Shown here: positions 58,731 to 64,000 of the stretch, in pieces
Position numbering within the stretch: the first letter of the stretch is position 1
Layout: each line of letters begins with the position of its first letter
Assembly (NCBI GenBank): GCA_943735955.1
Contig: OX030960.1
Span: forward strand, 8,917,288-8,981,287
Direction of reading: 5' to 3'
Source of the DNA: Piscicola geometra
Lineage: Eukaryota > Annelida > Clitellata > Hirudinida > Piscicolidae
DNA length: 64,000 bases
Notes under the pieces: model-generated
Databases searched by the model: none
The model's input: the letters and a program-made list of their open reading frames with translations, nothing else
What the model was told of the DNA's origin: nothing
Translations under genes and position numbers: made by a program

Positions 58731-61700
58731 GTGAGTTGGGGGTGAGGAGAGAGCAATCAATTATTAAAAATTAAGTTTTCTCGCGAGAAAATTGGGAATT
58801 TATTTTTCATAACACCTCATCAAAAAAGCAATTATAAAGTTACTTAGAAGTGAAAAACAATTTGTCAACTGAAAACTAGTGTTTTCTTCTGAAACACGGA
58901 GCATTAAAGAAGGCAACATGAGAAGCAATTAGGAGAGCCTGTGAGACGATGACAGATTGCTGCAATTTAGAAAGAGTTTATAAGAAAAGGATGCTTGGAA
59001 GATGTGGTGAGACTTTTTTGATGATTGTTTCTTTCAAGGTTGAGATTATAGTGATTGTAGTTGTGATACTGAGACTTTGTTGTGGCGTGACACAGGTGGT
59101 GTGGTAGTATGTAAAATATGAGTGGAGTTTTAATCATTATGGAAGTAGCCTGAAAAGCAATGTAGACAAAAACTATAATCATTCACCACACCATCACTAT
59201 TACCACCATCATCCTCACCCCCATCATCATCACCACCATCATTATCACCACCATCATCATCACCACCATCATCATCACCACCATCATCATCACCACCACC
59301 ATCGTCATCACCACCATCATCATCACCATCATCATCATCACCACCATCCTCACCACCACCATCATCATCACCACCATCATCATCACCACCATTATCATCA
59401 CCATCTCATCATCACACCACACTTCTTATTGTCAGTTCAAAATGGAAAAGACAATACCCTTTCTCTTCTGAGTAGCACGTCTCACGCAAGGTCGCTGCAT
59501 TAAGAGCCCCTCAAAGCCTTCCAATAACAACACCCTCCCAGAATTCATCAACAAACACTGCGCCTAACCAACTCAAAGCTATTCTCATTTCATTCTTCCT
59601 TCACACTGTCACACAGTATATAGCCTATACTTGCCTTTCATTCAACGAGGTCATAAACAATGGACGTGTTCATTTTCCATTGGGATTTGTGCGTTGGTAT
59701 ATTCAATTGAAGAGGCATCCATCCAATTATCTAATGGCGCGTTCGAGAGAGTGGGAGTCCTCGCAATGTCTTGCTTGCAGATGAGTTATGGGGAGTTTAA
59801 TGACGACCGTTAGTCATGGTGGAGACGTTGAAGTTCAAATGTGTTCGATTATGTGTGTTTGCCTGTATTTTTGGATGTTTTTATGTGTGTGTATGTTTGT
59901 TTGTGTATGCGTGTGTTTGAATTTGGTCGTAAATTTTGCTGAATATTTAAACAAAAATTTTTTTCCAAATACATTGCAATAATCGCATGAGATAAGTCAA
60001 CAAGGGAAGTGTAAAAAGCTGATAACATTTTTGAAAAACTAGAGTAGTGAATTGCAAAAAGTGAAAACTATAAAAAATTGAAAGTACCAAAAATGTACCT
60101 AAAAAAACTGGATAACGCCATAAAAGAGAAACAAAAAATTCTTTTGTGCAAGAGGCGTTACAGCAGTAATAAATAAAGCCTCTCTTTATTCGAATTCATT
60201 AGCTTAAGTAAACGAAACATAAAAAATAATGAAAATTTAGCTTAATAGAAAATAAATATAAATAAATATTTTCAAAAATTCAGTTTTGGGGGAAAGCATT
60301 TGATGTATATGCGAATACTTTTAAAGTTTATTTACCTAAAGGAAAATCAGTTGTTTGTTTTTTAAACTTTGACTTTTAGTTTTTACTTTTAGGAATCAAA
60401 TATGAAAATCCAAAGCGGAAAACAAAAGCATACAGGAACAAAAAAGTTGAATAATTTTGGAATCATAAAAACTGACATGCACACACATATACAGTTAAAA
60501 AACACAAACACGCATACAGTCACAGAAACACACAAACGCATACACAAACACACACACACTAAAAAACACACTCCCACACATCGAAACACACCTTGGGTAA
60601 TCATTGAATTGGCAAGTCTCGTAGATTCTTTTAATATTTCAGGTTAGTTAACAACGGCTAATTAGACAACGGTAGTTAAATAAATTTAATAATATCTTTT
60701 CATTTATTTTTAAATTAATTAATTTTCAAAAAGTAAAATTAAGTTTAAAAAGGGAAAAATTGAATTGAAATGGCCGTATTAGAAAGCTATTAAAAATTAG
60801 TAAACCCTAAACAGGGAATGGATTAGGTTTGGCAGTGGAAAGAAACGATTGGAGTGCGTGCTTGAGGTGGCAATGATGCAGACTTTTGCCGTGGAAGTAT
60901 AATGAGAAAAAACATATAAAAACAAAAGCTTGAAAGCCTCAAATTGTAAAAAAAATCTTTAAAATAATTTTTGTGAAATTTAAAAGTCTCTTTTCAGCTC
61001 TATTTGTGAAAAAAATTTCTAAAATTATTACTGTTTTTTTGTAAATAAAGCCTAATTATATGACGTTTCGTAATGTTCCGGGGTGACCCAAGAGTCTGTC
61101 AGAATTCACGGTCCGTCGCTAATGTGTTCCTCACAGTGCAAGCCAGTCTAAGTTTGAAATGATTAAAAAAATAATATTTTTTATTTTTATCTTTTCATTG
61201 AATGGTTATGTTTTTTTATATATATTTTACTTTAAATACAATTATTTTCTATATATTTATTTTTCCAAAAGCTAAAAGCTTCGGCTCATAATCCAAGAGA
61301 GTTTTGTATTACCCAAATGTTTGTTTTCAATTGTTTTTCTTTTACCTTCTTCAAGCTATTAGCTTTCATGCCTTTCCGATGGCTTTTTTATTTCTTTTTT
61401 TCCAAATGTTTTTTCACAATTTTTATTCATTTTATTTTGCAATTTTTTTTTCTATTATTACCGCCTGCCTTAATCACGCGCTTCATTTAATCTCATTTGT
61501 TTCCCAACATATTCCGCCTCTCTAAATGTTTATACTTCGAATGCTTATTACCCGGCAAGAACAATTACAAACTCCCGATAAAATGAAAATAAAATTTAAA
61601 AGTGCACTTTCAAGAAACTGGAACAGCACGCGCTGGAATTAATCCAAAGCACTTTTATAAATGCGTCTAGATTCATTTCTAGAGTGGGTGAAATCCATAA

Positions 61701-64000
61701 AGAAAAAGAATCAAACCAGAAAGGCATCAAATAAAATATTTTGAAGTTTACTTAAACCCCTCGTTTCTTCTCCACGTCACTTCCACACTTCCCTTCCTTC
61801 CACCATCTTTTCATAGCATATCACCACATCACTTATGCACATTACCTCCCAGCATCCATCCAAAAACTTTCTCACCGCAATCAAAACTCAGTTGTTTATT
61901 TTATCTTGCGTTAATCTCCAACGCCCTCACCGCGAAATAATCATCACCCGATCTTTTTATCTGCTTCATTCATCAATTCATATTTCCTCTTGAGCTATTT
62001 TTTTTATTTAATGTTTTTTTTATTAGCCTTATATGCCTTCTTTTCCTTTATGCTTTCGAACTTTTCGTCTGAACCAAGTCATCATTTCTTCCCATTCAAA
62101 CCACAAGATTTAATAAAAAAACCACGTGTTTTTTAATAAAAATAATAGATAGCTCTAAATAACTTATTTTAATAATTTATTTTTTTCTATTAAAATCCAT
62201 GTTTATATGTTTTTTTTTTTGCTTTGTCCATTTTACCACTAACCACTTTACGGGCCTCTTTCCAATCAACTTTTATTGGGGCATTTAAGTTCCCATCGCA
62301 CAATCCATTTGTCCTATCTCCTCCTTCCCAGCATCCTACACCGCATCATCACAGCTTTCTCACTCGTCATCAAGCATTAGCTGCAACATTCATTCACCCC
62401 TCCTGCCGCTGACTTCATCACCTTTCCATCACCCTACCCTCCGCCCCTAAATACCTTCATCCATCCGTTCACTCAGCAGTTATTTCCACCCATCTTCTTT
62501 TTCCATGCAGCAACTCAAAGTATGCAAACATCCAACAAAACATCAAAGGAATCTCCCACGACCCCGAACTCCCCTTCTCCCTAGTGTCTTTTTCCCTCTC
62601 ACCCCTTCATGTCCCTCATATGCCGTCAGTAAAGAATTATATTTTATGCCGAGCCTTTGAAAATTATAAATTATTAATAGAACCGTTAATAAAGGATTGT
62701 AAAGCTCGAAAGGGGGTTTTAAATAAATTTATTGAAGTAAGCTTTTAAGCAGAATTTCTCTCCATGAATAGCATATTTATCCCAACTATTTATCCATAAA
62801 ATTGCCTTAAAATCTCCCCGCGTAGAGCATAGATTTATTCAAAATTTTCCGCTAAATGTAAATTTTCTTTCTGAAAAGGATGATACTTGCGCATAAGCCC
62901 GTATTTGGTGGCTTTAAGCGCTGCCTCGCCGCCTAAGAAGCCAATTATTGACGGCATCACGGCACACCAAGACGTAACCAAAAGTTTCAGAAATCAAGGT
63001 TTTACATTAACATTAAAAACATTTTCATAAATCTTCTATTTTGTTTCAATCTTGAAAATGGCATCTTTGATACGTGCCTTGACCGAACGTGATAGAACAA
63101 ATTTTAAATTTAATTTGCAAGGCGCCAAAAATGAATCAATCTCTCCATAAATCTTTGCCAGCATTACTTACTTACTCACTCATTCATAAACTCATTCTTT
63201 CCGTACGGTTCATCACCATTAATCTCGCATCTTCACCTCTCTTCTCTTCCCTTCATCCTCTTTTAATTATCTCCTCAGACGTCGATCCCTTCTTCATTAT
63301 TAATTGCTTTTTAATACCATATTTTTAGCGTTCTTATATAGAAAGTGACGATGTCTTTATATAGTCGCCTGATGCTATGAATGTATGTGTATGTGTGTGT
63401 GTGTGTGTGTTTGGACGTGTGTGCAGGTTTGTGTGTGTAGGTTTGTGTGTGTGTGCGCGTGGAATATTTTGCACATCTTTTCTGGGTGAGAAAACATAAA
63501 TTTTGTCTCATCTTTTCACTTGGTAATTTAGTTTCATAAAGCCTATCACAGTGTTCGTAATTATTTGTTTAGAATGCCATTTCGTGTAATCAAAACTGAT
63601 TGTTTGTGAAGAAAATGGGAGATGGCTTACGTGGTAATCATTTTCTGAAAGTGGTTGTTTAATTTTATTAATCTATACAGTCTTCTTTTAGACTTACGTG
63701 TAGCTGTGGGTAATGCTCGGTTCAAAAACATCAGAGAAAAACCATTCCATTCCGAAGGACCTCCATCCATCAAATCTCTGATGCCTCGTGTCCAGAGTCT
63801 ATGTGCTCTTAGTGCATACCACCAAAAAATTAGTTTTTATGGCAAAAGACAAAACTAAAAAAAAATATTTAAAAAGGTAAAAAAGCTCAACCACAAATAC
63901 AGTTCTAGGTTGCATTAATGCATAATTAGCTTATGAGGAAAACAAAATTGTATTTGTAGATGAAAATTTTCAAAAACTGCGATTTTTTTATTATCTTTCT
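58731..64000. other. Gene-poor AT-rich region at window end
   Basis: It contains a CA-rich stretch near 60478-60570, a C-rich, CCATC-rich stretch at 61750-62600 and a GT run near 63387-63455. No coding exon was supported apart from the possible first exon at 58649. Confidence 0.5.
59186..59410. repeat. (CCATCATCA)n tract
   Basis: About 225 bases of CAC CAT CAT-type triplets, intergenic. Confidence 0.92.

Overview
The window is nuclear DNA from an animal. It is AT-rich and has intron-split genes with GT-AG junctions, many simple-sequence repeats, and families found only in, or typical of, metazoans: SLC22 transporter, cytosolic carboxypeptidase CCP1, FANCA, fibrinogen-related domain, WSC/EGF modules and chains of vWA domains. 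Fibrinogen-related, WSC-EGF and multi-vWA secreted proteins together suggest an invertebrate, perhaps a spiralian such as an annelid or mollusc. The species cannot be fixed from the sequence. I saw no bacterial, plasmid or viral genes.

Layout. 0.4-3.9 kb (minus): a secreted fibrinogen-domain protein (383-2279) and, just upstream, a complete four-exon UPF0598/C8orf82 gene (2862-3851). 6.7-9.5 kb (plus): a two-exon gene for an 832-residue, mostly disordered protein, joined by a GC-AG intron. 11.0-14.6 kb (minus): a 14-exon gene for a 566-residue WSC-EGF surface protein. 15.0-27.4 kb (plus): a CCP1/AGTPBP1 tubulin deglutamylase gene of more than 22 exons, swollen by repeat-filled introns and poly-Asn/Asp/Gly insertions. 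28.7-31.7 kb (plus): a complete 12-exon SLC22-type transporter of 554 residues. 32.5-34.2 kb (plus): a 287-residue pseudokinase derived from the cGMP-dependent kinase family. 34.4-42.8 kb (plus): a FANCA homologue, starting only 175 bases after the kinase stop. 44.4-52.0 kb (plus): a secreted protein with seven vWA domains, EGF modules and a long poly-threonine linker. 52-64 kb: gene-poor, with repeats and one possible signal-peptide first exon.

The genes do not form one pathway. Three encode secreted or surface proteins, two are housekeeping or repair factors (UPF0598, FANCA), one is a cytoskeletal enzyme and one a membrane transporter. The most unusual items are the pseudokinase, which has lost its glycine loop, the DFG glycine, the catalytic-loop lysine and the whole activation segment; the vWA chain, in which only the first and last domains keep a canonical metal site; and a DR5-like array of TGACCT half-sites in a FANCA intron. 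Exon joins were read by eye using reading-frame phase. Most genes close in frame throughout. Places where they do not are stated in the entries.
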